From Caballeronia novacaledonica (GTDB lineage: Bacteria; Pseudomonadota; Gammaproteobacteria; Burkholderiales; Burkholderiaceae): DNA of 64,000 bases. The DNA is taken from contig NZ_OGTP01000021.1 of assembly GCF_900258035.1 (NCBI RefSeq), forward strand, positions 1-64,000. The letters run 5' to 3'. How positions within the stretch are numbered: the first letter of the stretch is position 1; every line of letters starts with the position of its first letter. Of the stretch, positions 34,008 through 42,963 are shown one piece after another. The translations under genes were made by a program, and so were the position numbers. The notes under the pieces are model-generated. The model saw only the letters and a list, made by a program, of their open reading frames with translations, was not told the origin of the DNA and searched no databases.

Positions 34008-34316
34008 TCAGTACATGTTGTTGAATACGCGAGGCTGCTTGAGCAGGCGCTTGCCGCGCACAATCCAGTAGATGCTCGCACACACCAGCAGAAGCGCGAC
34101 GGACAGCACCACGAGCGGCGAAATGCGCTCCGGCGCGGGTGGGCTCGTCGCGATGAACAACGCCGTCAGAAACGCCACGCCCGCCTGATAGAACGAGCGG
34201 CTGGCGAGATTGCGGCGCATGCGCGGCGTGGTGAAGGGGGAATTGGGAGCGCGAGTGAACGGCTCGAACAGCACCAGACCGGCGACGAGGGCGACGGCGA
34301 AATTCATGAAAAGCAT
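34008..34316 (-). CDS. Small hypothetical membrane protein
   Basis: This 102-aa protein has three hydrophobic segments: FAVALVAGLVLF near the start, AGVAFLTALFIA in the middle and LVVLSVALLLVCASIYWIV near the end. It finishes in a basic tail (RGKRLLKQPRVFNNMY). The start is uncertain: ATG 34316 (MLFMNF) or 34307 (MNFAV) both lack a clear ribosome site, and an in-frame reading to 34376 adds a hydrophilic stretch. I do not recognise a family. It lies between the RNA candidate and the DJ-1 gene on the minus strand, with a 190-bp gap upstream. Confidence 0.6.
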   Translation of the reverse strand: MLFMNFAVALVAGLVLFEPFTRAPNSPFTTPRMRRNLASRSFYQAGVAFLTALFIATSPPAPERISPLVVLSVALLLVCASIYWIVRGKRLLKQPRVFNNMY

Positions 34317-34508
34317 GATGCGAGACTGAGTGGAGGCGGGACGTCGCGAATATATGTCACCTGGGTACGCCGCCAAAAGCAGAGGTCTCTTAAATGTAGA
34401 GGGAAAATTCTATTTCCCGTGATTTGCTGCGCCGCGCTCGGCGGCGGTTCCGGAAATGACCGGCGAGGCCAGTCGCCCGCCAGTCAGGTTCCCCTATGAT
34501 GCAAGGTT

Positions 34509-35090
34509 TCAGAGTTCGATTCGCGTGCCGAGCAGCGCGAGAAATTGCCGGATCCACGCCGGATGCGCGGGCCACGCCGGCGCGGTGACGAAGTTCGCAT
34601 CGGTGACGGCGTCGTCCACGGCGATGTTCGCGAAGGTCGCGCCGGCGAGCCGCACTTCCGGCGCGCATGCCGGATAAGCGGAAATGCGCCGCCCCTCGAT
34701 CACACCCGCCGCCGCGAGCACCTGCGCGCCGTGGCAGACGGCGGCGATCGGCTTGTTCGACCGCGCGAAATGGCGCACGAGTTCGAGCACGCGATCGTCG
34801 AGACGCAGATATTCCGGCGCGCGTCCGCCCGCGATCGCGAGGGCGTCGTAACGGCCGGGATCGACATCGTCGAAGCTTGCGTTGAGCGTGAAGCGATGGC
34901 CGGGCTTTTCCGTGTACGTCTGATCGCCCTCGAAGTCGTGGATCGCCGTCTTCACGTACTCGCCGCGCTTCTTGCCCGGGCACACCGCATCGACCGTATG
35001 GCCGACCGCCTGAAGCGCCTGGAACGGGACCATCGTTTCATAGTCCTCGGCGAAATCGCCGGTGAGGAAAAGAATCTTCTTCGCTGCCAT
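34509..35090 (-). CDS. DJ-1/PfpI family protein
   Basis: This 193-aa protein of the class I glutamine amidotransferase-like superfamily begins MAAKKILFLTGDFAEDYE, with the conserved acidic residue near position 15. The nucleophile elbow is AAVCHGAQVLAAAGV (Cys about 119, His about 120). Relatives include the PfpI/YhbO stress proteins and DJ-1-like deglycases or chaperones, whose true activity is debated. It starts about 190 bp from the divergent lipoprotein gene. Confidence 0.85.
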   Translation of the reverse strand: MAAKKILFLTGDFAEDYETMVPFQALQAVGHTVDAVCPGKKRGEYVKTAIHDFEGDQTYTEKPGHRFTLNASFDDVDPGRYDALAIAGGRAPEYLRLDDRVLELVRHFARSNKPIAAVCHGAQVLAAAGVIEGRRISAYPACAPEVRLAGATFANIAVDDAVTDANFVTAPAWPAHPAWIRQFLALLGTRIEL

Positions 35091-35281
35091 CGCTGGACCT
35101 CGTCAGGGAATGAGTTGTCGGACGCACCGTGCCGCGCGCAAAGCGGGCGGCGCAGACCAGTCTACTATTCATGTCGCGCTTCTCATGTGACACGCCGGTG
35201 CCGCATTCGGGAGCGGCGTGGCACCGGCAGCGTATGATGTGCGCGGGTTTTGAGATCACGAATCAGGCGGAAGGCAACACC

Positions 35282-35734
35282 ATGCAAATGACTCCCATGA
35301 GCCGTATCGCCGTGGCGCTCGCGGCGCTCGGCGTGCTGGCCGCGTGCGAGAAGCACGACGCGACCGCCGGACAGGCAGCGGGCGCATTGAACAATCTCGC
35401 GAGCCAGACGAGCCAGAAGTTCGATCAGGCGGCGAGCTATGTCGGCCAGAAGGTCGATGCGGCGAAGCAGTCGGCGCAACAGAACATCGATAGTGCCGGA
35501 TCGATGCCCGACGTGTCGGCGAGCAGCGTGGCCGCAACGGCGCGCTCGAATTTCGACAACGCCGCGAGCGCGACGAACGCCGCCATCAACAATGCCGCGA
35601 GCGCGACGGGCGCCGGCCTGCAATCGGCGGGACGCAAGCTGCAGGAATGGTCCGCGACGAGCAGCGGCGCGTCGAGTCCGCAGGCGAGCCCGGCAGCCGA
35701 CGGCAGCGGCACCCGCACGGAGATGGACAAGTAG
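35282..35734 (+). CDS. Hypothetical lipoprotein, Ala/Ser-rich
   Basis: This 150-aa protein has a lipoprotein signal: MSRIAVALAALGVLAAC, lipobox Cys about 22. The mature part is rich in Ala, Ser, Asn and Gln (QAASYVGQKVDAAKQSAQQN), with heptad-like spacing suggesting an extended helix, as seen in small envelope stress or spacer lipoproteins. GGAAGG lies about 10 bases before the ATG at 35282; an upstream in-frame ATG at 35129 would bury the signal. It is followed 115 bp later by the mechanosensitive channel. Function is unknown. Confidence 0.72.
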   Translation: MQMTPMSRIAVALAALGVLAACEKHDATAGQAAGALNNLASQTSQKFDQAASYVGQKVDAAKQSAQQNIDSAGSMPDVSASSVAATARSNFDNAASATNAAINNAASATGAGLQSAGRKLQEWSATSSGASSPQASPAADGSGTRTEMDK

Positions 35735-35849
35735 CGCGCATTCGTCTGAAAAATCGGCGCAAATCAACTTAACATTCGGTTACGTCGCCGTTGGGCGGCG
35801 TTCGTGTCTCAGCCGCTAAACTGGCGGTCTTTCAGAAATCGAGACCGTT

Positions 35850-38492
35850 ATGAAGTCACGCAAGCTCGCGCGCGTGCGCGCGGCGGCGTCTGTCGCGATG
35901 TCCTGGATGGCGGCGCTCGCGTTTTCCGGCGTCGCGCTCAAGCGTCACCTGTCTTCGGTGCTTGCCGTGTTCGTCGCGTCGATCGCGCTCGCGGCGCCTG
36001 CCGCCCAGGCGGGGCCCGCGCTCACGCTGCCAACCTTTCAGGAACTGATCACGCCGGCCGCGCCTGCATCGGCGCCGGATGCAGCGTCCGCGCCCCCTCT
36101 GTCCGATGCCGACATGGCGCGCTCGCTCGACAACATCATCTCGACGCTCGACAGCGACAAGCAGCGCGCCGCGCTCGTCGCGCAGTTGAAGCATCTGCGC
36201 GACGCGAAACGCGCCGCCGACGCCACGGTTCCCGCCTCCGGCGCAACGGCGGCTTCCGCAGCGGCGGACGCGTCGGCGAGCGGCACGAGCGCGGCGGCCG
36301 CGACGCCGACATCCGGCTCGACGACATCGTCGGTGGTGGCGACCATGGCGCAGAACGCGGGCCTGCTCGGCGCGATCGCGTCGGCGCTCACGAATATCGA
36401 AGCCGACGTGAAGCGCGGCAAGACGCCGATCGCCTATTGGATCGGACGCTTCAACGCGGCCGGCAACGAGCTTTTCACGATCGTCACGAGCCAGAGCCGC
36501 GAGGCCTTCGGCCGCACGCTCTTCAATTACTTCGCGACGCTCGCGGGCTGGGGCGCGTGCGCGATGACGCTCGTCTATCTGCAACGCCGCGTGCGGGGGC
36601 GATATGGCATCGACAACGGCCTGCACTCGAATCCGACGACGCGCGAACTGCTGCTCTTCACGCTGCGCCGCGTGGCGCCGTATCTCTTCGCGTTTCTCGC
36701 GGCGCTGACGTTCACGCACTACATGCCGCTGTCGCTCGGACGCACGCTCGCGATGGTCACCGCCTACGCGATCGTCGCGGGCGCGGTGTTCTCGGCGATC
36801 TGTCTCATCATGTTCTCGCTGTTCGGCTCGGCGCACCGGCGCGTCGCGGTGAACCTGCTGATCCTGCGCGCGCGGCGGCTGCTGTTCCTGATCGGCACGC
36901 TCGGCGCGCTCGGCGATGCCGCCGCCAATTACGACGTCGCCCAGCAGCTCGGCACCAATCTCGCGGGCCTCATCTCGACCTGCGCGAACATGGGCGCGGC
37001 GGGCCTCACCGCGTATTTCGCGCTCGCGTTCCAGCGGCCCGTCGCGCATCTGATCCGCAGCCGGAGCTACGAGCAGCGCAACACGCGCAAGGCCGCGACC
37101 GAGACCTTCGAAGTGGTCGCGTCGCTGTGGCAACTGCCGCTGCTGCTGCTCGCGTCGGCTTCGGTGGTGGCGACGCTGATGGGCATCGGCACGTCGGAAA
37201 ACGTGTTGCAGATGGCGATCGCGACCGCGGGCCTGCTCGTCGTCGCGTTCTTTCTCTCCGCGATCATCGTGCGCATCACGCGGCCCAAGTCGAGAAAGCC
37301 GCGCCGGCAATCGGCGTATGTGCGCAGGCTCGTCAAGTTCGTCGGCACGATGATCGTGGTCGGCGTATGGCTCGTGTTCCTCGAACTGTCGTCGCGCTTC
37401 TGGGGCTTTTCGCTCGCCCACATGGCCGAGGAGAGCGTCGCCGCGCGCGGCATCACGCACGCGGTCGCGATGATCGTGCTGACGTTCTTCGTCGTCTGGC
37501 TGATCTGGATTCTCATCGACACCGGCATTCAGGAAGCGCTCAGGCCGGACGCGGCGCGGCGCGGCGGGCGCGGCCCGAGCATGCGCGCGCGCACGATGCT
37601 GCCGCTCGTGCGCAACGTCGTGTTCGTGTTCCTGCTGACGGTCGCGGCGATCGTCACCGCGGCGAATCTCGGTCTCAACGTGACGCCGCTGCTCGCGGGC
37701 GCGGGCGTGATCGGGCTGGCGGTCGGTTTCGGCGCGCAGTCGCTCGTCGCGGATCTGATCACGGGGCTTTTCATCATCATCGAGGACACGATTTCGGTCG
37801 GCGATTCGATCGAGGTCGAGGGCGGGCACGCGGGCATCGTCGAAAGCCTGACGATTCGCACCGTGCGCCTGCGCGACGGTCAGGGCGCGATCCACGCCAT
37901 TCCGTTCTCGCAGATCAAGACGGTGAAGAATCTGTCGCGCGATTTCGCGTATGCCGTGTTCGAGGTGCGCGTGCCGTTTTCTGCCGATGTCGATGAAGTC
38001 ACGCAGATGATTCGCGAAGTCGGCGCCGACATGCTGTCCGATTTCCGCTATCGGCTGGAAATGCTCGGTCCGGTGGAAGTGTGGGGACTGGACCGTTTCG
38101 ATCCGAACTGGATGGTCGTGAAAGGGCAGATCAAGACGCGGCCGCTGCAGCAGTGGAGCGTCGCGCGGGCGTTCAATCTGCGCATCAAGCGCAAGATGGA
38201 CGAAGCCGGCATGGAGATTCCCGTGCCGCAGATGCACGTGCAGATGACGCGCGACGCGATGCTCGGCGCCGACGCCGCCGAAGGGCGCGACCGCGCGCGG
38301 CGCATCTGGACGGGCGAGGCGCCGCCGCCCGTGGAAGAGGAGGAAGTCGCGGCCGGGCCGGGACTTCCACGCGAGGCGAAGGTCGCGGCGCGCGACGTGT
38401 CGCACGAGCCGCAGCCCGCGCCCCCGCCGACCGATCAATCCGTGCCGATTCCGCCGCAGATTCCGACGGCGTCCGAGCCCGGAAAAGGCTGA
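35850..38492 (+). CDS. Mechanosensitive ion channel, YbiO-like (MscS superfamily)
   Basis: This 880-aa large MscS-type channel has a signal-like N-terminus (LAVFVASIALAAPAAQA at about 40-54). A periplasmic segment contains LDSDKQRAALVAQLKHLRDA, which resembles the YbiO N-domain, and many TM helices follow. The MscS pore and beta domain are PLLAGAGVIGLAVGFGAQSLV and VGDSIEVEGGHAGIVESLTI. A C-terminal Pro/Glu-rich cytoplasmic tail of about 70 residues ends the protein. It should release solutes on hypo-osmotic shock. It converges with the cysteine-dioxygenase-like gene, 7 bp apart. Confidence 0.87.
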   Translation: MKSRKLARVRAAASVAMSWMAALAFSGVALKRHLSSVLAVFVASIALAAPAAQAGPALTLPTFQELITPAAPASAPDAASAPPLSDADMARSLDNIISTLDSDKQRAALVAQLKHLRDAKRAADATVPASGATAASAAADASASGTSAAAATPTSGSTTSSVVATMAQNAGLLGAIASALTNIEADVKRGKTPIAYWIGRFNAAGNELFTIVTSQSREAFGRTLFNYFATLAGWGACAMTLVYLQRRVRGRYGIDNGLHSNPTTRELLLFTLRRVAPYLFAFLAALTFTHYMPLSLGRTLAMVTAYAIVAGAVFSAICLIMFSLFGSAHRRVAVNLLILRARRLLFLIGTLGALGDAAANYDVAQQLGTNLAGLISTCANMGAAGLTAYFALAFQRPVAHLIRSRSYEQRNTRKAATETFEVVASLWQLPLLLLASASVVATLMGIGTSENVLQMAIATAGLLVVAFFLSAIIVRITRPKSRKPRRQSAYVRRLVKFVGTMIVVGVWLVFLELSSRFWGFSLAHMAEESVAARGITHAVAMIVLTFFVVWLIWILIDTGIQEALRPDAARRGGRGPSMRARTMLPLVRNVVFVFLLTVAAIVTAANLGLNVTPLLAGAGVIGLAVGFGAQSLVADLITGLFIIIEDTISVGDSIEVEGGHAGIVESLTIRTVRLRDGQGAIHAIPFSQIKTVKNLSRDFAYAVFEVRVPFSADVDEVTQMIREVGADMLSDFRYRLEMLGPVEVWGLDRFDPNWMVVKGQIKTRPLQQWSVARAFNLRIKRKMDEAGMEIPVPQMHVQMTRDAMLGADAAEGRDRARRIWTGEAPPPVEEEEVAAGPGLPREAKVAARDVSHEPQPAPPPTDQSVPIPPQIPTASEPGKG

Positions 38493-38499
38493 GCTTTCT

Positions 38500-39069
38500 T
38501 CAGGCCGCCAGCAGATCGTTGACGTGTGTGGCGATCTGCTCGCCCGCGACGCCGTAGACATGCAGCGAGACGGCGCGCGCGGCGGCATCGGCGGAAAGGC
38601 CGAGCCGATGAATCGCACCGCGTCCCGCGTCCACATACGACACCGCGCCCGGCGGACGTGGATGACGCCGCGTTTCGATCGCGCGATGCTCGTCCGTATC
38701 CCAGCGATACAGCGTTTCTTCGAGCGTGCCTTCGATCACCGCATAGCCGCACCACGTTTGATGACCATGCACCGGGCTCGCCTGTCCCGGCGCCCAGACG
38801 AGCGCGGCGATCGCGTAGCGGTTGAGCGGGTCGGCGGCGAGCAAATGGCGGCAATAGTTCTGCGGATTGCTCACGCGCTGATCGGGACGCAGCACGCCCG
38901 GATCGGCGATGGCCCGTTGCAGCGCGAGTCGCACGCGCTGTCCGAAGGACGCGTTCGAACCCGCTTCGGCGGCTGCGAAAGCGGCATCGAGTTCGCGGCA
39001 CAGTTGGTCGAGCGCCGCAGAAGCCGGGGGAAAGGGCCGCGCCAGGCGGCTGACATGTTCGAGTTGCAT
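38500..39069 (-). CDS. Cysteine dioxygenase family protein
   Basis: This 189-aa cupin of the type I cysteine dioxygenase family has an iron ligand pair in HGHQTWCGYAVIEG (His 101, His 103) and a third His in GAIHRLGL (about 154). Cys 107 lies near the position of the CDO cross-link Cys. Enzymes of this family oxidise thiols such as cysteine or 3-mercaptopropionate to sulfinates. It is divergent from a DecR/CyuR-like regulator with 127 bp between, which supports a cysteine-linked role. Substrate choice is not decided by sequence. Confidence 0.83.
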   Translation of the reverse strand: MQLEHVSRLARPFPPASAALDQLCRELDAAFAAAEAGSNASFGQRVRLALQRAIADPGVLRPDQRVSNPQNYCRHLLAADPLNRYAIAALVWAPGQASPVHGHQTWCGYAVIEGTLEETLYRWDTDEHRAIETRRHPRPPGAVSYVDAGRGAIHRLGLSADAAARAVSLHVYGVAGEQIATHVNDLLAA

Positions 39070-39120
39070 GGTGGATGAGCCGTCTTTTGGTTATTGCCAG
39101 TTCCACTCATTTATACCGGC

Positions 39121-39148
39121 TTGCCTCCAGAATTAGTTTCCATATAAT
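39121..39148 (+). promoter_or_regulatory. Promoter of the DecR-like gene
   Basis: TTGCCT (39121-39126), a 16-bp spacer and consensus TATAAT (39143-39148) predict a start near 39155, about 40 nt before the ATG. The -10 is perfect. Confidence 0.6.
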
Positions 39149-39168
39149 TTCGCTCGAACATCAAGAAA

Positions 39169-39183
39169 TAGAATAATTTCCTA
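39169..39183 (+). promoter_or_regulatory. Lrp-type binding box
   Basis: TAGAATAATTTCCTA fits the 15-bp E. coli Lrp consensus YAGHAWATTWTDCTR at 13 positions. It lies just after the predicted start of the DecR-like gene and inside the spacer shared with the dioxygenase gene, so autoregulation and control of the divergent gene are both possible. Confidence 0.5.
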
Positions 39184-39196
39184 TTAGGGGTGCAGC

Positions 39197-39670
39197 ATGG
39201 GAATGGACCTCATCGACCGCAAACTGCTCGAATTGCTGCAGAACGACGTGACAATGCCCATCGCGGAACTCGCGCAGCGCGTGAATCTGTCGCAGACGCC
39301 TTGCTGGAAGCGCGTGCAGCGCCTGAAGGAGACGGGCGTGATCCGGGCGCAGGTGGCGCTGTGCGATCCGAAGAAACTCGGTGTCGGCACGACGGTTTTC
39401 GTCGCGGTGCGCACGAATCAGCACACGCAGACGTGGGCGGAGGATTTCACGCGCGCGGTCCGCGATATTCCGGAAGTGGTCGAGGTATACCGGATGAGCG
39501 GCGAGACGGACTATCTGCTGCGCGTCGTGGTGTCCGATATCGACGACTACGACCGCGTGTACAAGCAACTCATTCGCGCGGTGCCTTTGTACGACGTGAG
39601 TTCGAGTTTCGCGATGGAGCAGATCAAGTATTCGACGGCGCTGCCGGTCAGGCCGACGCTCGAGCCTTGA
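39197..39670 (+). CDS. decR: Lrp/AsnC regulator, DecR (CyuR/YbaO)-like
   Basis: This 157-aa protein has an N-terminal helix-turn-helix (MDLIDRKLLELLQND...NLSQTPCWKRVQRL) and a RAM ligand/oligomer domain. The C-terminal run SSSFAMEQIKYSTALP closely matches E. coli DecR (YbaO/CyuR), the regulator of cysteine detoxification, as I recall that sequence. Divergence from a cysteine-dioxygenase-like gene fits a cysteine-sensing role. AGGGG precedes ATG 39197. An Lrp-like box and a good promoter lie directly upstream. Confidence 0.88.
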   Translation: MGMDLIDRKLLELLQNDVTMPIAELAQRVNLSQTPCWKRVQRLKETGVIRAQVALCDPKKLGVGTTVFVAVRTNQHTQTWAEDFTRAVRDIPEVVEVYRMSGETDYLLRVVVSDIDDYDRVYKQLIRAVPLYDVSSSFAMEQIKYSTALPVRPTLEP

Positions 39671-39730
39671 GTGTTCGCGAGCAGACAAGCTTAGGACGGT
39701 TAAGCGATGCCCGACCGGTAACAACAAAAA

Positions 39731-39757
39731 CCGCCCGGGAGGGCGGCTCAACACGTC
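39731..39757 (-). terminator. Minus-strand terminator with upstream hairpin
   Basis: On the minus strand CCGCCC-TCCC-GGGCGG is followed by TTTTTGTTGTT. About 25 nt upstream lies a second stem ATCCCGGC/GCCGGGAT (39768-39793). The FUSC gene ends 500 bp away and a plus-strand gene intervenes, so the terminated transcript is not obvious. Within 39671-39982 the plus strand has no convincing gene. Confidence 0.7.
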
Positions 39758-39843
39758 CGGTCACTAGGTATCCCGGCACCTGCCCTCGCCGGGATCGGAC
39801 GCGCATGGAATCGCAATGAGTATCGGCGGCCGGAGAGAGCCTT

Positions 39844-39984
39844 TCAAGCGGCGCGGTGCAGCAGAGAATTTCGCCATCGACTTGCAGGTTCGGAAACGAC
39901 GCGAGCCGAAGTGCCGCGAACCGTATCGGCCGTTACGGAATCGGTTTGACCCGCAACCCAACTGAAAACGAACGCGAGTACCAT
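39844..39984 (-). CDS. Possible 46-aa peptide upstream of the terminator
   Basis: A short frame begins MVLAFVFSWVAGQTDSV with GGGAAAG 8 nt before the ATG, and ends LLHRAA. The hydrophobic start is short and lacks N-terminal positive charge, so a secretion signal is doubtful. It is proposed only because a strong same-strand terminator follows. Its ATG shares CATG with the possible plus-strand start at 39983. It may equally be non-coding. Confidence 0.2.
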   Translation of the reverse strand: MVLAFVFSWVAGQTDSVTADTVRGTSARVVSEPASRWRNSLLHRAA

Positions 39985-40240
39985 GTCGGGTCTTTCCCGA
40001 AACGTCGCCACGAACCTTTTCATGACCCACGACTCCCGCGATCCTCGCCGCCCGGACGGTAAGCCGAAGAACCCGACGCGCGCCGTCAGCGTGTTCATCG
40101 TTGTCGTGGTGCTGCTCGTGATCGGCACGATTCTCTTCAACGCGATTCGCGAAAAGCGCGAGTTCGATCAGCAAAACGCGCAGCCGTCCGCCGCGAGCGA
40201 CGTACGTCCCGCGGTGCCCGCGATAGGCGCATCGCAGTAA
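39983..40240 (+). CDS. Small single-pass membrane protein
   Basis: This protein is 85 aa from 39983, or 72 aa from ATG 40022 (MTHDSRDPRRPDGKPKNPT), which looks the more conserved start. A basic cytoplasmic segment precedes one TM helix (VFIVVVVLLVIGTILFNAI), and a polar Ala/Ser tail follows. Neither start has a strong ribosome site. It converges with the FUSC gene 13 bp away. No known function. Confidence 0.65.
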   Translation: MSGLSRNVATNLFMTHDSRDPRRPDGKPKNPTRAVSVFIVVVVLLVIGTILFNAIREKREFDQQNAQPSAASDVRPAVPAIGASQ

Positions 40241-40253
40241 CTTCAAGCGGCGG

Positions 40254-42767
40254 TCACGCCGGCAGACGAATCTGCGCCGCGTCCTTGCCGATGAGCGATG
40301 AAGCCGTCAGCATCTGCTTGCATTGATGCGCGAGCAGCTTGAGGTCGTGCAGCGCATCGGCGGACAGCGATTGCGCGCGCTCGGCATCGACGACCATCTT
40401 GTCCAGATCGCGCCGCAGTTCCTTGAGCGCGTCCGCTTGCGCGGGCGGCGCGTCGGGCTTGGGTTCGGCGGGCAGTTCGCCGACGGCGTCGGCGAGGTTG
40501 TCGCGCACGACGCCGAACGTGCGCTGCACCGGTTCGAACGGCTGGCCGCCCGCCTCATTGAGCGACTGTAAAAGCGGCGCGGCGGCGGTGATCTGCGAAG
40601 CGAGCACATGGCTTTGCACGAGCAGATCGTTCAATTCGGCGACGTAACGCTGTTGCGCCTTCGGTTCGAGCATCATGCGCTGGAACGCCTGCGCGAGATT
40701 GGCGAACGCGATGTGCACGTTCTTGCGCGCGAGCCGATAGCGGAAGTCGCGGTCGAGCGCGGTGGCGGCGACCGTCGCCGCGGCGGACGCGCCCTTGCTC
40801 GCCGTGGCCGCCGTGCTTTCCCCGATACTGACCGACGACAATCTCTGCGCCGTGGCGCTCGCGGCTTTCACCGCGGAATCGGCGACGACTGCCGGATCGA
40901 GCGGCGGCGTGGCGGCGGTCGCCTCGTTAGCCGCGACCAGCGACGACGACGCCACCGCGCCCGCATTGGCATCGGCGAACACCGCGCGATCGACCGGTGT
41001 TTCCGCCGCCGGCGAAGTCGCCGCGCGCGCTTTTTCCGCCGGCGTGACCGGCTTCGCGCGCCACCACCAGCTCGCTTCCAGATAATTGCGCGTAGCGGCG
41101 AGCAGATCCTTCACGAGCTTGCCCATCAACCGGTATTCCCAATACGGGAAGAGATGGCTCGCCGCGATGGCGATCGCGCAGCCGACCACGGTGTCGATCG
41201 CGCGCTCGCCGATCAGCCGCAAGCTGCCCGGCGCGAGCAGATGGAACATCAGCAGCACATACGACGAGGTGAACACCACGCTCGCCGCGTAGTTGAAGAG
41301 CAGAAGGCTATAGCTCATGACCATCGACGCGAACATCACGACGAGCAGAATATGCGGCTCCTTCACGACGAGAATCAGCGCGATGGTCACCGCGCAGCCG
41401 ATCGCCGTGCCGATGATCCGCTGCGTGTTGCGCTGCTTCGTGAGCGAGTAGCCGGGCTTCAGGATGATCACCGTGGTCATCACGATCCAGTACGCGTTCG
41501 TGAGCGGCAACAGGCGCCCGAGCCAGAAGCCGATGCCCACCGCGATCGTCACGCGCAGCGCGTGCCGGAAGCTCGGCGAGGCCATCGTGAGATTCGAGAA
41601 GATCTGCATGAGCGGCACGCGCCGGCTCGAAATGAACCGCGACAGCGCGTGATCGATCTGCACTTCGTTTTCGTTTGCGCTCGCGTCGTCGCGCGTGCGG
41701 CGGCGCATCTTGTCGATGAGCCGCGTCGCGCTCCAGAGACGCCGGAAGACTGCCGCCGCCGCCGCGTATGCTTCGGGATTTTTCTCCGGCAGGCCGTGCT
41801 TGCGCATCAGTTCGAGTTCGTACTCGATTGCGCGCAATTCGGCCTTCATGCTGATCTGCCGCCCGGCCGGATGGTTCTGCAGCACGGCGAGGCCGATTTC
41901 CTCGAGATCGGCGCTCGCCTTGCGCATCAGATCGCGATAAAAAATGAGCACGTCCGAGCCCGCGAAAGTTTTTCTGACGAGCGGATAGTCCGTATGCGCG
42001 CCGACGAAGAACTCGTGCAGATCCACCACGTTGATGAAAAGATTGAAAAGCCGTGCGCGCCGCGCGTCGAGCTTGCCGCTCTTCACTTTCGGCAGGTTGC
42101 GCAGCACGATGTCGCGCGCCGCCTCCTGCCGCTCGACGGTCGCAATCTGCTTTTCGATGAGCACGCGGTAGCACTCGTCGAGATCGGCGTCGCCGTCGTA
42201 GAACTCGGCGCGGGCCAGCAAGTACTCCGCGCAACTGAAAATGCTTTCGGCGAGCGCCTGCTGCTCGATGCGATACACGAGCAGATGGCTCACGAGCGTC
42301 GCCCAGTACGTGTACCAGAGGCCGCCCAGCAGAATCCACGAAGCGTTGACGAGCGCCTGCATCGGCGTGAAATGCTCTTCGAGCGTGACGACCATCATGA
42401 AGAGCGTCGCGAAGCTGATCTGCGGCCAGCGATTGCCATACACGACGATCAGCGACAGCACGAACGTCAACGGCACGATGGTCAGCCAGAGCGTGAGCGG
42501 ATGCGCGGTCGCGATGCCTGTCGCGAGCGCCGCGAAAAAGCCGATCAACGTGCAGGCGAGCATCTCGTTGTGCTTGTGCCGGAGCGGGCCGGGCATGTCG
42601 ACGACGCACGCCCCGAGCGCGCCGGTTGCGATCGTGAAACCAAGCTCGCGATTATGAAAGACGATGAGCATCAGGACGGCGGGCAGCGACACGCCCAAAG
42701 CGATGCGCAAGCCGCCGAAGAAATACTGGCTGTAGATGAATTTCCTGATTTCGAACGAATAGCGCAT
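40254..42767 (-). CDS. FUSC-family inner-membrane transporter (YccS-like)
   Basis: This 837-aa protein has two TM bundles (about 15-150 and 400-530), typical of the fusaric-acid-resistance/YccS/AaeB superfamily, and long cytoplasmic regions. The FUSC core shows as LTNAYWIVMTTVIILKPGYSLT. Residues about 570-674 are an Ala/Ser/Thr-rich stretch that looks disordered, before the final helical domain. AGGAAG precedes the start. Relatives export aromatic acids or have unknown roles. It is divergent from recC. Confidence 0.83.
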   Translation of the reverse strand: MRYSFEIRKFIYSQYFFGGLRIALGVSLPAVLMLIVFHNRELGFTIATGALGACVVDMPGPLRHKHNEMLACTLIGFFAALATGIATAHPLTLWLTIVPLTFVLSLIVVYGNRWPQISFATLFMMVVTLEEHFTPMQALVNASWILLGGLWYTYWATLVSHLLVYRIEQQALAESIFSCAEYLLARAEFYDGDADLDECYRVLIEKQIATVERQEAARDIVLRNLPKVKSGKLDARRARLFNLFINVVDLHEFFVGAHTDYPLVRKTFAGSDVLIFYRDLMRKASADLEEIGLAVLQNHPAGRQISMKAELRAIEYELELMRKHGLPEKNPEAYAAAAAVFRRLWSATRLIDKMRRRTRDDASANENEVQIDHALSRFISSRRVPLMQIFSNLTMASPSFRHALRVTIAVGIGFWLGRLLPLTNAYWIVMTTVIILKPGYSLTKQRNTQRIIGTAIGCAVTIALILVVKEPHILLVVMFASMVMSYSLLLFNYAASVVFTSSYVLLMFHLLAPGSLRLIGERAIDTVVGCAIAIAASHLFPYWEYRLMGKLVKDLLAATRNYLEASWWWRAKPVTPAEKARAATSPAAETPVDRAVFADANAGAVASSSLVAANEATAATPPLDPAVVADSAVKAASATAQRLSSVSIGESTAATASKGASAAATVAATALDRDFRYRLARKNVHIAFANLAQAFQRMMLEPKAQQRYVAELNDLLVQSHVLASQITAAAPLLQSLNEAGGQPFEPVQRTFGVVRDNLADAVGELPAEPKPDAPPAQADALKELRRDLDKMVVDAERAQSLSADALHDLKLLAHQCKQMLTASSLIGKDAAQIRLPA

Positions 42768-42963
42768 CGACTTCCTGTTTTGACGCTCGTTGATGTTCTG
42801 GGGACGAGGCGAAGCGAAAACGAGTCTAACTCAACTCACCCGGGCGTCGGACCTCGGCCATTCGGCCAGGTTCTCCGTGCCGCGCCCGCTTTGCTATGCT
42901 GGCGCCTGGACTGACAAAGCTTTTCAAATTCCGCCATTTCAGGCCGCAAAACACGCCGTTTCC

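Noticed and set aside
33754..34083. Minus-strand frame of about 110 codons across the RNA candidate
   Set aside because: It runs through the terminator hairpin, has a composition unlike the neighbouring genes and no ribosome site; treated as a chance open frame in GC-rich DNA.
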